From NCBI RefSeq assembly GCF_900141805.1, contig NZ_FQYN01000009.1:1-64000 (forward strand): a stretch of 64,000 bases of DNA, given 5' to 3'. Below, piece by piece: positions 23,550-32,992 of this stretch. The position numbers were made by a program, and so were the translations under genes. The notes below the pieces were generated by a model that ran no database searches, had not been told where the DNA came from, and saw nothing but the letters and a program-made list of their open reading frames with translations. Source of the stretch: Hymenobacter daecheongensis DSM 21074. Lineage in GTDB: Bacteria > Bacteroidota > Bacteroidia > Cytophagales > Hymenobacteraceae. The stretch's first letter is position 1, and each line of letters opens with the position of its first letter.

Positions 23550-24122
23550 ATGAAAAAAGTGTTACTCGGATTCGTGTTTGCCGCGCTGCTGCTGACCGCG
23601 CCCACGGCGCAGGCCCAGGATGCCGCCCGCATTGAGTACAGTGAGCAGGTGCCGGCCGATGAGCTGGGCCGCGACGCGCTGTATCGCCGCGCCCTCGACT
23701 GGGCGGAAAACCATTTTGGCTACGGACCCAAAACCGACCTCAAGTTTGTGCCCGACGCCGGCGTGGTGCGCGTGACGGGCACCGGCAAGGTGAAGCCCGT
23801 GAGCCCCAGCGGCAAAGAGCAGCCTCAGGTCGTACGCTTCGATTTTGCCTTCAAGGCCACCGATACCGGCTACAGCTACAGCATCGACTCCTTCCGGCTG
23901 GTGCCCGACCCCAATAAGCCCACTGAGCAAATTCCGCTGGCCGACTACCTCACCCAGCTGAGCACTGAGAAGGCGGCGGCCCGCACCTTCAACGAGCGCC
24001 GCGTAACGGCGCAGGCCAACTCCCTGGCCAGCGAAATAGCCATGAGTTTCCGCTCCTATATGAACAGCATTCCGGCCGGGGCCGAAGGCACCGTAGGCTT
24101 GCCCGCCAACGACCAGGACTAG
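23550..24122 (+). CDS. DUF4468 domain protein with signal peptide
   Basis: 190 residues: signal peptide (MKKVLLGFVFAALLLTAPTAQAQ, cleaved near 22), then a DUF4468-like domain with its TBP-like fold pattern: EYSEQVPADELGRDALYRRALDWAENHF, VRVTGTGKVKPVS, FDFAFKATDTGYSYSIDSFRLVP. Such proteins are common exported proteins of Bacteroidota with no known activity; they are expected in the periplasm. The C-terminal 50 residues are helical and polar. It has its own promoter with a long leader, and a terminator follows 24 bp after the stop. Confidence 0.8.
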   Translation: MKKVLLGFVFAALLLTAPTAQAQDAARIEYSEQVPADELGRDALYRRALDWAENHFGYGPKTDLKFVPDAGVVRVTGTGKVKPVSPSGKEQPQVVRFDFAFKATDTGYSYSIDSFRLVPDPNKPTEQIPLADYLTQLSTEKAAARTFNERRVTAQANSLASEIAMSFRSYMNSIPAGAEGTVGLPANDQD

Positions 24123-24145
24123 CTCTGAAAACCAGTTTCAAACCC

Positions 24146-24181
24146 AAAAAGGGTCCGCCGACGAATCGGCGGGCCCTTTTT
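24146..24181 (+). terminator. Terminator after the DUF4468 gene
   Basis: 16-bp stem (24146-24161 with 24166-24181) with one G-T pair, CGAA loop and a T run; AT-rich at both ends, so it may also stop the facing acyltransferase transcript. Confidence 0.88.
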
Positions 24182-24285
24182 TGGCGCATTTTCCCGGCAG
24201 TTGGGCAAAGAGTAGCGCGGAAATTCGTTCCGCGACGAGCAGCGCGAGTTCCCACGCGCTGGGAGTGGCCACACAAATAGCCTCG

Positions 24286-26040
24286 CTACTCCGGGTCCTG
24301 GGTCGGATATCGGTCGAGGAGGCGGTGGGTGCGGGCGGGCAGGTCGCGGGCATCCAGCACCATAAAGCCGTCGAGGGTATTCGAGAAGCTGGGGTCCAGG
24401 TTGAAGCCGATCAGCCGGCCGTTCTGCTTCAGGTATTGGCGCAGCAGCACGGGCACGCCGCTGCCGCCCGGCTCGAAGCCGGCAATCAGCTTCTGCAGGT
24501 CGGGCAGCGTGTCGAGGCCAGTTTGTAGCAGGGTGGGGGCGGCGTGGTCGTCCAGGGGGCGGTAGCGGAAGCGTTTGCGGGGCACTACGGCCTTGGCTAG
24601 CCCGGCATCGAAGTAGTGCCGGGTCAGAAAATCTACCATTACGGCCCGCGAAACGGCCGAAAACCGGTTGCTGATGCTCACGGGGCCAATGAGGTAGCGG
24701 TAGTGCGGGTGGTGGGCCAGGTAGTCGGCCAGGCCTTTCCAGAGCAGCGCCAGCGGCTGCGGCTGCCGCTGATACTCGGGCCGGATGAACGAGCGGCCCA
24801 GCTCCAGCGACTCGCGCAGCACCGGATTCAGCTCCTTCTTCAGCCGAAACAGCGAATGCAGGTAGAAGCCCCGCTTGCCGCGCTGCCGCATAATGCCGCG
24901 CCCCAGTCCCACCCGGTAGGCCCCCACCAGCTGCCCCGCGCCCCGATGGTAGAGAAACAGGTGCCGGTAGTAGGCATCGTACTGGTCCAGGTCGGTGGGC
25001 TGCTGAGTGCCTTCGCCCTCGGCCCGAAACGTCAGCTCGCGCAGCCGCCCTATTTCGCGCAGCACATTCGGGATTTCGGCCTGGCGGGCCATATACACTT
25101 CCCAGGGGCCACTTTGCAGCACCCGGCGGCCGGGCCGCAGGGCGGCAATGTCGGCTTCGAGCAGCGCCCGGTCGGTTTCGGCAATGACGGGCGGCACCGT
25201 GGGCGCCTGGCGTAGGGCGAAGGCGGCGGCCACCGTTGGCAGCGTGCTCAAGGCATACACCCTGGCCCGCAGATAGGGCAGCTGCTCGGGGGCGGGCAGC
25301 CCGGCCAGGGTAGCGGCCGCCACGGGCTGCCCGATGCGCAGCTGAATGGTCTGGCCGCGCTTGTTGAGCAGCTCGGCGGGCAGGCGGGCCGTGCGCAGCC
25401 ACGGATGCACCAGCCCCAGCAGCCCAAACGACTCGCTGTTCTGCCCGCTCAGCCACACGGGCACCACCGGCACGCGGGCCTTGCTCAGCAGCCGGCCGGC
25501 TGTGGGGTGCCAGTCTGCATCGGGGGGCGTGCGAAACAGGGTGGGGCGGTGCGCCACCTCGCCGGCCGGAAACAGGCCCAGCGGCACGTCGTTGTGCAGG
25601 TAGCGCAGCATCTGGCGCACGCCGGGCGTGTTCTGGCCCGCCAGGGCCCGCTCCGGGGTCACCAGAATCAGGTGGTCGGTGAGGTGGGGCAGCAGCGGGG
25701 CCAGCAGCTCGTTGGCCACCATCCGGAACTCGGGGCGTACGCCGCTGAGCACGTAGAGCAGCACCAGCCCATCGAGCAGACCGCAGGGGTGGTTGGCCAC
25801 GGCCACAAACGCGCCCGGCGGCAGGCGGCGCAGCTCGGCGGGGTCATAGTCGAGGGTAATGTCGAGGCTGCGCAGCAGGCTGCCGATAAACTCGCGCCCC
25901 TGCAGGTGCCGGCTTTGCTCGTAGAGGTCGTGCAGCTGCCGCACTTGAGCAAACTGCTGCCACACCGGCCGGAGCAGGTGCCGGGAGCGGGCCCCCAGGA
26001 AGGCAGGAAAAGCGAAGTTGGAATGGGAAAGCAGATCCAT
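24286..26040 (-). CDS. Two-domain acyltransferase resembling ornithine/amino-lipid synthase OlsF
   Basis: 584 residues from ATG 26040. The N-terminal half (to about 290) is a PlsC-like O-acyltransferase: NHPCGLLDG (His84, Asp90) and GLFPAGEVAHR. The C-terminal half (about 310-580) is a GNAT/hemolysin-like N-acyltransferase with VYMARQAEIPNVLREIGRLRE, LVGAYRVGLG, ELGRSFIRPEYQR and a GPVSISNRFS block, as in OlsB. This fused order is that of OlsF, in which one part N-acylates an amino acid and the other adds the second fatty acid, giving ornithine or glycine lipids. These are common membrane lipids in Bacteroidota. The amino-acid substrate cannot be read. Peripheral inner-membrane location expected. 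Confidence 0.8.
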   Translation of the reverse strand: MDLLSHSNFAFPAFLGARSRHLLRPVWQQFAQVRQLHDLYEQSRHLQGREFIGSLLRSLDITLDYDPAELRRLPPGAFVAVANHPCGLLDGLVLLYVLSGVRPEFRMVANELLAPLLPHLTDHLILVTPERALAGQNTPGVRQMLRYLHNDVPLGLFPAGEVAHRPTLFRTPPDADWHPTAGRLLSKARVPVVPVWLSGQNSESFGLLGLVHPWLRTARLPAELLNKRGQTIQLRIGQPVAAATLAGLPAPEQLPYLRARVYALSTLPTVAAAFALRQAPTVPPVIAETDRALLEADIAALRPGRRVLQSGPWEVYMARQAEIPNVLREIGRLRELTFRAEGEGTQQPTDLDQYDAYYRHLFLYHRGAGQLVGAYRVGLGRGIMRQRGKRGFYLHSLFRLKKELNPVLRESLELGRSFIRPEYQRQPQPLALLWKGLADYLAHHPHYRYLIGPVSISNRFSAVSRAVMVDFLTRHYFDAGLAKAVVPRKRFRYRPLDDHAAPTLLQTGLDTLPDLQKLIAGFEPGGSGVPVLLRQYLKQNGRLIGFNLDPSFSNTLDGFMVLDARDLPARTHRLLDRYPTQDPE

Positions 26041-26180
26041 CGGCAGCAGCACAGCCCCGCCCGACGAGGTATCGGGCGGCAGTACTGCAAACTTGGCAAA
26101 AGCATATTAGCCCGCCATTACCGATGAATTACGAAACCATTAAGGATGTGTGGGTTAGCTCCGGAGCGCCTAAAAACGCA

Positions 26181-26206
26181 GAAAGCCGCGTTGCAGCGCG
26201 GCTTTC
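26181..26206 (-). terminator. Isolated hairpin, possible terminator
   Basis: Perfect 10-bp stem GAAAGCCGCG / CGCGGCTTTC; on the minus strand a TTTTT run follows a few bases later. No gene directly feeds it except the nuclease gene beyond a second terminator. Confidence 0.5.
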
Positions 26207-26331
26207 CTGTTCATAATCACCTTTTTAATCTGCTTCACGCACTTCTAAATATACGATTCCGCGGCGAATAGATTCACTATAAGGTCTATATAATATTCAT
26301 ATTTATGTGCGCAGCCTCCAGAGGCACCAAA

Positions 26332-26363
26332 ATGCCCCGGCCGCCGCATAGCAACCGGGGCAT
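26332..26363 (-). terminator. Terminator after the nuclease gene
   Basis: 9-bp stem ATGCCCCGG / CCGGGGCAT (26332-26340, 26355-26363), followed by TTTT on the minus strand. Confidence 0.7.
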
Positions 26364-26395
26364 CTTCATTCGGAAATAGTGGGCTCAGCCCCGCA

Positions 26396-27280
26396 TTAGT
26401 TCGTCGGGCCGTTGTCGACGCGGGCTTCGATGGTGCTCTGCACGGTGGAGGAAACAGCGGACAGCAGGTTGTAGCCGGTGGCCTGCTCAATGGCATCGAC
26501 CGTGGTACGGTACGTAGACCAATCGGTGTTTACGGTCTGGGTGTTGGGGGTGTTGATGGCAATGACGCGGGTGGCAGTGGTCACGCGGGCCGCATCGCCG
26601 GTGCCGTTTGGCAGCACCACAATCACCTTCCAGCAGTTGGCAGGCACGGTTATCTTGCCGCTGGCAATGGTGGTGGTGTAGCCGTTCAGGCCGGTGCCGC
26701 CGGTGCCGTAGCTGCCGCAGATGATATAAAGCTCATTGCCGGCATCTACCAGCGTGCGGCAGTAGTTTTCGAGGCCGGCCCAGGTACGCTGGTTGTTGTT
26801 GGCGGCCTGGGGCATCATGTTGGTCATCAGGAAGGTGGCCGAGTTGTCAGCTACCGAGCCGGTGCGGTCGGCTGAGGGGCAGTTGTGGCCGCGGTCGAAG
26901 CCGGAGCCGGTGTAGCTGCTGCTCGTGGCGCGGAACCAGCCGGTGGGCAGCGTGGCATCGGAGGCGAAGTTATCCTGGCGGGGCGTGGTGCCGAGCCAGG
27001 CGCTGCTCAGGTGCCAGCTCACCCAGTTCGGAATGCCCCGGTCGCGGTGATAGGAAGCGGCATACTGCGTTTTGGAGAGCAGGTAGTTGGTGTAGTTGGC
27101 AGCATCGGTGGTGGCTCCGCTGGGGTTGCCCAAGGCTAGGTGGCTGTCGCGGGTGGCCGTGGCATCTGCCGACTGCTCTACGGCCTGCGGGCCGGGTTTC
27201 ACGGTTTCGTCTTTGGCGCACGATACGGCCAGGGTGCCCAGCAGGCAGAAACTCAGTACTCGGTAGAGGGTACGCTTCAT
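26396..27280 (-). CDS. Secreted DNA/RNA non-specific endonuclease (lipoprotein)
   Basis: 294 residues from ATG 27280. The N-terminus is a lipoprotein signal with lipobox LAVSC (Cys21). The catalytic motif of the NucA/EndoG beta-beta-alpha-metal family is present as FDRGHNCPSADRT (His132 as general base), followed by the Mg-binding Asn region TNMMPQAANNNQRTW and GSYGTGGTG. It would cut DNA and RNA outside the inner membrane or on the cell surface, for nutrient use or defence. It stands alone between hairpins, with a longer upstream frame not supported by a signal sequence. Confidence 0.88.
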   Translation of the reverse strand: MKRTLYRVLSFCLLGTLAVSCAKDETVKPGPQAVEQSADATATRDSHLALGNPSGATTDAANYTNYLLSKTQYAASYHRDRGIPNWVSWHLSSAWLGTTPRQDNFASDATLPTGWFRATSSSYTGSGFDRGHNCPSADRTGSVADNSATFLMTNMMPQAANNNQRTWAGLENYCRTLVDAGNELYIICGSYGTGGTGLNGYTTTIASGKITVPANCWKVIVVLPNGTGDAARVTTATRVIAINTPNTQTVNTDWSTYRTTVDAIEQATGYNLLSAVSSTVQSTIEARVDNGPTN

Positions 27281-27863
27281 ACGAAAGGGGTGAATGGTTG
27301 CGGAAAAGGTGTGAAAAGAAAGAGCGGAAGAGCGGAGCAGGCTGGTAGCCGAAATCTGCCGCAAAGATGGCAGAGCGAAAAAAGAAACAGGTTACCAGAA
27401 TATTACCATTGCCTGGTGTTTTGCCGCCGGCATATGGTATTAGCAAGATGAAAAAAATAAAATATATTGTTTATATAAGATTATGGCATTTTTGGCGTTG
27501 ATAATCATCTGTTGCCGCTGACTGCGCCTTGCCAATAACCGGGCGCTTTGGCAGCCGCCAAGCTGGCCACTTCACCATGCCGCCGGCACCAGCCGGGCGT
27601 GCTGAGCTGTGGCCCGGCCCGGCCCGCTAGCGCTGAGTAGCATTTTGGCAGCCACTGCATTGGCGAAAAGCCTGATGATCTGCGCCGGGCCACGCCGCCA
27701 CCCTGCCGCGCTGGCCATGCCCATGCGGCCAGTCCGCCAGGCAACGAGGGCAGCATGTGGCCTGAATACAATCATCAAGCCCTGCCCGGAAGCTGGTAAT
27801 AGTGCCGTGGGCAACGCCACGTGCCCGCCGGTATCAGGCATGGTCGGCACCCGGCGGCCTGGC
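27281..27863. other. 583-bp intergenic stretch, no gene recognised
   Basis: The part next to the nuclease gene is AT-rich and contains a 17-codon ATG frame at 27448 (MKKIKYIVYIRLWHFWR). The rest is GC-rich with open frames on both strands that have no signal peptide, motif or consistent start. I see no tRNA, repeat family member or clear promoter. Confidence 0.5.
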
Positions 27864-30020
27864 TCAGGCGGGCAGGCAGATGGTCACGTCGGTGCCCTGG
27901 CCTTCCTGGCTGCTCACGGCCAGCGTGCCGCCGTGCCCGGTCACGATGCTGTCGTAGCTCAACGACAGGCCCAGGCCGGTGCCTTCGCCCGGCGGCTTGG
28001 TGGTGAAGAAGGGCTGGAAGATCTTGCGCTGCACTTCCGCGCTCATGCCCAGGCCGTTGTCGTGCACCTCAATCTGCACCTGATGGTCTACGCGCTTGGT
28101 GTGCACCACCAGCTCGGGCACGTAGCCGGCCTCGTGCTTGCTGAGGCGCTGCTGCAGGGCATAAAATGAGTTGATGTACAGATTGACGAGCACCCGCCCG
28201 ATATCCTGCGGCACCACGGCCACCTTGGACACCAGCGCATCCAGGTCGGAGGTGAGCTTGACGTGGAACGACTTGTTTTTAGCCCGGAAGCTCTGGTAAG
28301 CCAGCGGCAGGTTTTCGGCCACCAAGGCATTCAAATCAACGGTTTCGCGGTGCCCCACGCTGGTGTGCGAGTGTTGCAGCATGCCTTTCACGATGCTGTC
28401 GGCGCGATGGCCATGGTGCGTTATCTTCTGCAGATTCTCGGTCAGCGTATCCAGCAGCTCGGTGGCATAGGCTTTTTCGCTCTCGGGCAGGCGCTGCCAC
28501 GGCCCCTCCATAAACTCGGCCACCAGCTCCACGCTCACCTCCGAGAAGTTATTGACGAAGTTGAGCGGGTTCTGAATCTCGTGGGCAATGCCGGCGGTCA
28601 ACTCGCCCAGCGAGGCCATCTTCTCGCGCTGAATAAGCTGGTTCTGCGCCGCCTTGAGGCTAGCCAGGGCCCTGGTCAGATCGTCGCGCTGCATGGCAAT
28701 CTGGGCGTTTTTCTCGTTCAGATTACGGTTGGCCCGCTGCTTTATATACACGTTGCGCCACAGCAGGCCAGCCAGCAGCAGCAGCCCCGTCAGGCCGGCC
28801 AGCAGGGCGTACAGCTGCTGGCGCTGCCGCTCGCTGGTCTGGGCCTGCAGCTGGCGGGTTTTGTTGAGCAGCGCAATCTGGCTCTGCTTTTTGTCCAGCT
28901 CGTAGCCGTAGCGCAGGGCGCTGGTTTTGCGCTGGGTTTCCTCGCCCGCCAGCGTATCCTGGTAGGCCGCAAACATGCTCTGATACCGGTAAGCTTCCTC
29001 AAAATTGCCTGCCTCGGCGTGGGCCTGTGCCAGCACCTTGGCCGCCCCGCTGATGGTGCCGTTGCTGCGGCTCTGCTGGCTGAGGCGCAGGGCGTGGCCG
29101 GCCAGGGCAATGGCGCTGTCGGGGCGCTGGCTGAGCAGAAACGAGCGGGCCAGCATCAGCTCCACGCCGGGCCGGTTGTAGTCGTCGTGGTGGATGCGCA
29201 CCAGGGCGCGGGCGCGGTAGCCGTGCCGCAGGGCCTGGGCCTGGTTGCCCTGCAGGCTGTATACTTCTGCCAGCCCAATTTCATTGGATGTTTCGTTTTT
29301 CACGTCGCCCATGCGTCGGCTTACCAGCACGGCCTGCTGGTAGTGGCGCAGTGCCTGGGGCCATTTCTGCTGCAGCTGGTAGGTGCTGGCCAGGCTGCTG
29401 AGCGCGGCGGCTTCCACCTGCTGGTCGCCCAACCTGCGGCCGTCGCGCAGGGTGGTTTGCAGCACCGCAATGGCGCTGTTGTAGTCGCCCACCTTGGAGT
29501 AGATGCTGCCGATGGTGGCCCGCAGCTGGGTCTGAATCACCAAATCCTGGGCTTGCTCGGCCAGCTTCAGGCCCTGCAGCGCCCAGCTCAGGGCGGGCGT
29601 GAGGTTGCTCTGCATCAGGTCGATAAGGCTCAGCTCCAGGCAGGCTTTGGCCTCGCGGCGGCGGTCGTGGCGGCGGGCGTAGAGCTGCCGGGCGAGCAGC
29701 GTGTAGCGCCGGGCCGCGTCGTATTCGGCCTGCCGGCGGTGCAGGATGCTAAGCCAGAACAGGCTGCGCCCGATACCGGCCGTATCGGCCAGCTGCCGCG
29801 AGAGTTTCAGGGCCTGCTGGCTGAGCCCGATGGCCTGCGGCGCATCCACAGCCGCCAGCTCCAGCACCAGGGCGTGCAGGCGGCGCACGCGCGTAGTATC
29901 CGGCCGGGGCTGGGCCCCCAGCAGGCGGCGCAGGCTATCGGCCGCCCGGCTCTGGGCCGGGGCCGGCCCGGCCAGCAGCGCCAGGCTCAGCGCCAGCAGT
30001 ATCGTTCGGGGAAGTTTCAT
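27864..30020 (-). CDS. TPR-containing sensor histidine kinase
   Basis: 718 residues: signal peptide (1-22), about eight tetratricopeptide-like repeats (residues 40-360, e.g. ALRHYQQAVLVSRRMGDVKNE), a membrane helix (about 403-421), a coiled coil, then a kinase core with the H box GELTAGIAHEIQNPLNFVNNF (His480), N box NLYINSFYAL, DNGLGM, and GEGTGLGLSLSYD. This periplasmic-TPR plus single-helix architecture is typical of Bacteroidota kinases. No partner regulator is adjacent. It probably senses a protein or peptide in the periplasm; the signal and target genes are unknown. Confidence 0.92.
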   Translation of the reverse strand: MKLPRTILLALSLALLAGPAPAQSRAADSLRRLLGAQPRPDTTRVRRLHALVLELAAVDAPQAIGLSQQALKLSRQLADTAGIGRSLFWLSILHRRQAEYDAARRYTLLARQLYARRHDRRREAKACLELSLIDLMQSNLTPALSWALQGLKLAEQAQDLVIQTQLRATIGSIYSKVGDYNSAIAVLQTTLRDGRRLGDQQVEAAALSSLASTYQLQQKWPQALRHYQQAVLVSRRMGDVKNETSNEIGLAEVYSLQGNQAQALRHGYRARALVRIHHDDYNRPGVELMLARSFLLSQRPDSAIALAGHALRLSQQSRSNGTISGAAKVLAQAHAEAGNFEEAYRYQSMFAAYQDTLAGEETQRKTSALRYGYELDKKQSQIALLNKTRQLQAQTSERQRQQLYALLAGLTGLLLLAGLLWRNVYIKQRANRNLNEKNAQIAMQRDDLTRALASLKAAQNQLIQREKMASLGELTAGIAHEIQNPLNFVNNFSEVSVELVAEFMEGPWQRLPESEKAYATELLDTLTENLQKITHHGHRADSIVKGMLQHSHTSVGHRETVDLNALVAENLPLAYQSFRAKNKSFHVKLTSDLDALVSKVAVVPQDIGRVLVNLYINSFYALQQRLSKHEAGYVPELVVHTKRVDHQVQIEVHDNGLGMSAEVQRKIFQPFFTTKPPGEGTGLGLSLSYDSIVTGHGGTLAVSSQEGQGTDVTICLPA

Positions 30021-30173
30021 TGGAGCAAAAGGTGCTAAGGAGGAGCAGGCATAGTGCGAATAGGGTGGGGGATAAGTGGTTGTTAATTAGCTGGCTTTGC
30101 GATTTTCAGCATAGAAAAAGCCGGTGTGCTTATTCCATGCTGGTCGGCCTGCGGTGTCGTTGCCGGACTGTTT

Positions 30174-30707
30174 TTAAGTCGGCGGATAAATCGGATTGTT
30201 GGTAACTCCAACCCGGTTCCCCTCCAAATCATACACCACGAACACATTGACTGCTTGGGCGAGGACATTATGGCCTTTAAGGTCAGGGATATTTATAGGT
30301 TTCAGATCTTCGGCGAAGCGGGCGTTAGATTCCTTCAACTCACTGTATAACGTCGCCACTTCCGCTGCCGTATTCAATGACAAGTAGAAAGTGGCCTGGC
30401 TAAGTTTCGGATACTTGGGGTTTGTATCAAGCCGTACACCAGTATCATCAAGCTTGTACACAGCGTACTCAAAACCATCTTTTGAGCCTCTTCTGGGTCC
30501 ATCGGGCTCAGACAACAGCGCATTGTACCAGATGATAGCGGGCTCCAACTTGCCTTCAGGAATCGGGTAGATAACCCCTTTTCTGCCTTTTAGCTTGGGT
30601 TTAAATGCAAGCCCTTCGTGCTCCGCCACCCCATTGTGCTTGCGCCGGCTAACCACCAACGCCGTGAAAGCAGCCAGCCCCGCGGCTGCCAATAGATTGT
30701 TTTTCAT
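30174..30707 (-). CDS. VOC/glyoxalase-like protein with N-terminal helix (paralog 1)
   Basis: 177 residues with an N-terminal hydrophobic helix followed by RRK (signal anchor). The body has the glyoxalase/VOC layout: GVIYPIPEGKLEPAIIWYNALL, FEYAVYKLDDTGVRLD, and the closing VFVVYDLEGNRVGVTNNPIYPP. It is a clear paralog of the next gene (shared WY, NNPIYPP end) but lower in GC. The usual metal ligands are not obvious, so activity is unknown. It is about 50 bp downstream of its paralog on the same strand. Confidence 0.75.
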   Translation of the reverse strand: MKNNLLAAAGLAAFTALVVSRRKHNGVAEHEGLAFKPKLKGRKGVIYPIPEGKLEPAIIWYNALLSEPDGPRRGSKDGFEYAVYKLDDTGVRLDTNPKYPKLSQATFYLSLNTAAEVATLYSELKESNARFAEDLKPINIPDLKGHNVLAQAVNVFVVYDLEGNRVGVTNNPIYPPT

Positions 30708-30755
30708 GGGTAATGCGCGTTAAGTGAGGGAATATCAAAACCTGCTCCTGCTTGG

Positions 30756-31295
30756 CTACTTATCGTCATCGGCTGGCTTTGCCGGCGGGTAGATGGGGTT
30801 GTTAATCACTCCCACCGGGTTGCCGGAGGGGTCCAGCACCACAAATTCCCGTACTTCCGCCACGGCGCCCTCGGTGCCTCGGGCCGGAGCGTGCTCTTCA
30901 ATTTTCTGCATTCGCCGAAACAGCACGCCCTCAAACCGGTTGGCCGGATTCGCGTTCAGCGTGTTGAACTTGTTTTCCACGTCGTCGGGCGTGGGCAACA
31001 CCCAGTAGAAAACGGTTTCCTTGAGCTGCAGAAATTTGGGGTCCGTTTCGAGCCGCACCTCAATGCCATCTACCTGATATACCGCGTACGGATTGGCCTC
31101 CGCCGTACTGATTTTTGTGGGCTCCTGCCCGAAAAAAGCCGAATACCAGGCGATAGTCGCCTTCAGGTCCGCCGGATTTTTGACGGGATAAATTACCGTT
31201 TTCTGAGCCATAAATCGGGGAGTGTTTTGGGCAAAGCTGCTGCCGCTTGCCAGCAACAGGCCGATGAGCAGGGCTACCAGTAAACCATTCTTCAT
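30756..31295 (-). CDS. Exported VOC/glyoxalase-like protein (paralog 2)
   Basis: 179 residues with a cleavable signal peptide (MKNGLLVALLIGLLLASGSSFAQ). The mature part reads as one VOC domain: VIYPVKNPADLKATIAWYSAFFG, NPYAVYQVDGIEVRLETDP, FYWVLPTPDDVENKFNTL, and FVVLDPSGNPVGVINNPIYPP. Pairs of such beta-alpha-beta-beta-beta modules bind small molecules or metals; here each gene holds about one. The duplicated gene downstream and the export signal suggest a small periplasmic binding or lyase function, which I cannot specify. Confidence 0.8.
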   Translation of the reverse strand: MKNGLLVALLIGLLLASGSSFAQNTPRFMAQKTVIYPVKNPADLKATIAWYSAFFGQEPTKISTAEANPYAVYQVDGIEVRLETDPKFLQLKETVFYWVLPTPDDVENKFNTLNANPANRFEGVLFRRMQKIEEHAPARGTEGAVAEVREFVVLDPSGNPVGVINNPIYPPAKPADDDK

Positions 31296-31934
31296 GGGCC
31301 AGGAAATAAGAGGGAAAAAGCTGACAAGCGATTATGGCCATTGCGCCATTCCAGACGCGCTCCAGGGCTAATGAAGAAGGGCCGCGGAATCCTCGCTCCG
31401 CGCACGGTTCAGGTCGACGTAGGATCAAGTTAATAAAAAATATGATATATAGAATTTTTGCCCAATATTTGCAGCCTCAACAGTAGAAACAACTCTTTGT
31501 TACTGACCGCCATAGCAATTGGTTTGTACGCCCCGCCGGCCCGGTGCCGGCTGCTTGTCACAGCTCAGTAGCCGGCCCGTAGCAGAGCAATTATTTCAGG
31601 TGTTATTATAAATTTTTGCTTTATTTTTTGCATATTAGTAGGTTGAAAGCGAAAAAGGCTTCGTGCTAATTCGCGTTGCTTTACCCTGCTGGCAACCAGG
31701 GATTTGTGCGTATAGGAGAGCAGAAAGTGAAGGAGGAAAAGTTGACGAATGGAAGGTTTGAGCGTGAAATAGCATAGCGCCTGACATCGGCTCCACTTCC
31801 AAAGAAGTGGGCCGCTCAGGCGTCTTCGGGACCAGCACCGCTGGGTTTGTACTGCGTAGCCCGCGCCGCCCGCTCTTGTTGCGGCGGCCCCCGGCTCTTG
31901 ATTTGGTAAGTTCGGCTCTGCTCGCATCTGCGCT
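31296..31934. other. 639-bp intergenic region with a strong hairpin
   Basis: No gene is seen. 31420-31500 and 31600-31640 are AT-rich and probably hold promoters, though no exact TAnnTTTG was found. At 31778-31822 an extended hairpin (CGCCTGA/TCAGGCG outside, CCACTTC/GAAGTGG inside) without a T run lies 113 bp before the YitT-like gene and may be a leader structure. Confidence 0.5.
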
Positions 31935-32915
31935 ATGCTTTTCGACCAATTAAAGGCGGCTCCCCCATCAGCCAACCCGGCTATTCCGCCGCTGGATCTG
32001 CCGCTGCCCGCCGGCCTGGGGCCGCTGCTGGCCGCGCCGCCGGCTGCCTCGCCGGCAGCATTGCTCCGGCAGCGGGTATTGCAGCTATTGCTGCTGCTGG
32101 CGGGCGTGTTTCTGGCCGCGCTGGGCCTGAAAGGGTTCCTGCTGCCCAATGGCTTTATTGATGGCGGCGTGACGGGTATCTCGCTGCTGGTCAGTCAGCT
32201 GACTGGGGTCTCTCTGTCCCTGCTGATTGTTGTTATCAACCTGCCTTTCATTGTGTTGGGCTACTACCAGCTGGGGCCCACGTTTGCGCTCAAAACCCTG
32301 CTCACCATTCTGTGCCTGGCCGGGGCGCTGCTGGTGGTGTCGTTTCCGCCCCTCACCCACGATAAGCTCCTGATTGCCGTGTTTGGCGGCTTCTTCCTGG
32401 GGGCGGGCGTGGGGCTGGCCATGCGTGGCGGTGGCGTGCTCGATGGCACCGAGATTCTGGCCGTCTACATCAGCCGCCGGCTGCCGGGCTCTATTGGTGA
32501 TATCATCCTGGTTATCAATATCATCATCTTCAGCGTGGCGGCCTGGCTGCTGTCCGTCGAAACGGCGCTCTACTCCATTCTGGCCTACCTGTCGGCGGCC
32601 CGCACCGTCGATTTTGTGCTGGTCGGCATTGAGGAATACACCAGCCTGACCATCATCTCCTTCCACAGCACCGAAATAAGGCAGCTGATAACCGACAAGC
32701 TGCACCGCGGGGCCACCGTGTTTGAGTGCACCCAGGGCTACGGCTCGCACGGGCACCAGCACCTCAAGGTAGAAGCCATCTTCACGGTGGTTACCCGGCT
32801 GGAAGTTATCAGCCTCACCAGGGAGATTTATAACATTGATCCGCAGGCCTTTGTGGTGATGCAAAGCGTGAGCGACACGCGCGGCGGCCTGATAAAGAAA
32901 CGAGCGTTGCACTGA
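31935..32915 (+). CDS. YitT family membrane protein with DUF2179 domain
   Basis: 326 residues. After a proline-rich N-terminal 40 residues there are about five membrane helices (roughly 50-220), with the YitT signatures GFLLPNGFIDGGVTGISLL and RGGGVLDGTEILAVYISR. Residues about 235-320 form the soluble DUF2179 domain (ISFHSTEIRQLITDKLHRGATVFECTQGYGS ... VISLTREIYNIDPQAFVVMQSV), which has an ACT-like fold. The family is found in many bacteria and its substrate is unknown. It lies 77 bp upstream of an MFS-like gene on the same strand. Confidence 0.9.
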   Translation: MLFDQLKAAPPSANPAIPPLDLPLPAGLGPLLAAPPAASPAALLRQRVLQLLLLLAGVFLAALGLKGFLLPNGFIDGGVTGISLLVSQLTGVSLSLLIVVINLPFIVLGYYQLGPTFALKTLLTILCLAGALLVVSFPPLTHDKLLIAVFGGFFLGAGVGLAMRGGGVLDGTEILAVYISRRLPGSIGDIILVINIIIFSVAAWLLSVETALYSILAYLSAARTVDFVLVGIEEYTSLTIISFHSTEIRQLITDKLHRGATVFECTQGYGSHGHQHLKVEAIFTVVTRLEVISLTREIYNIDPQAFVVMQSVSDTRGGLIKKRALH

Positions 32916-32992
32916 GCGCGGCCCATCGGCGCGGCTGGCGCTGAGGGAGCCGGAAGGGCAGGAGGGAAGGCGAAACCAAGACGGGAGGCACG

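Noticed and set aside
27572..27850. 92-codon frame in the gap before the TPR kinase end
   Set aside because: GC-rich gap with open frames on both strands, no motif, no signal peptide, no promoter.
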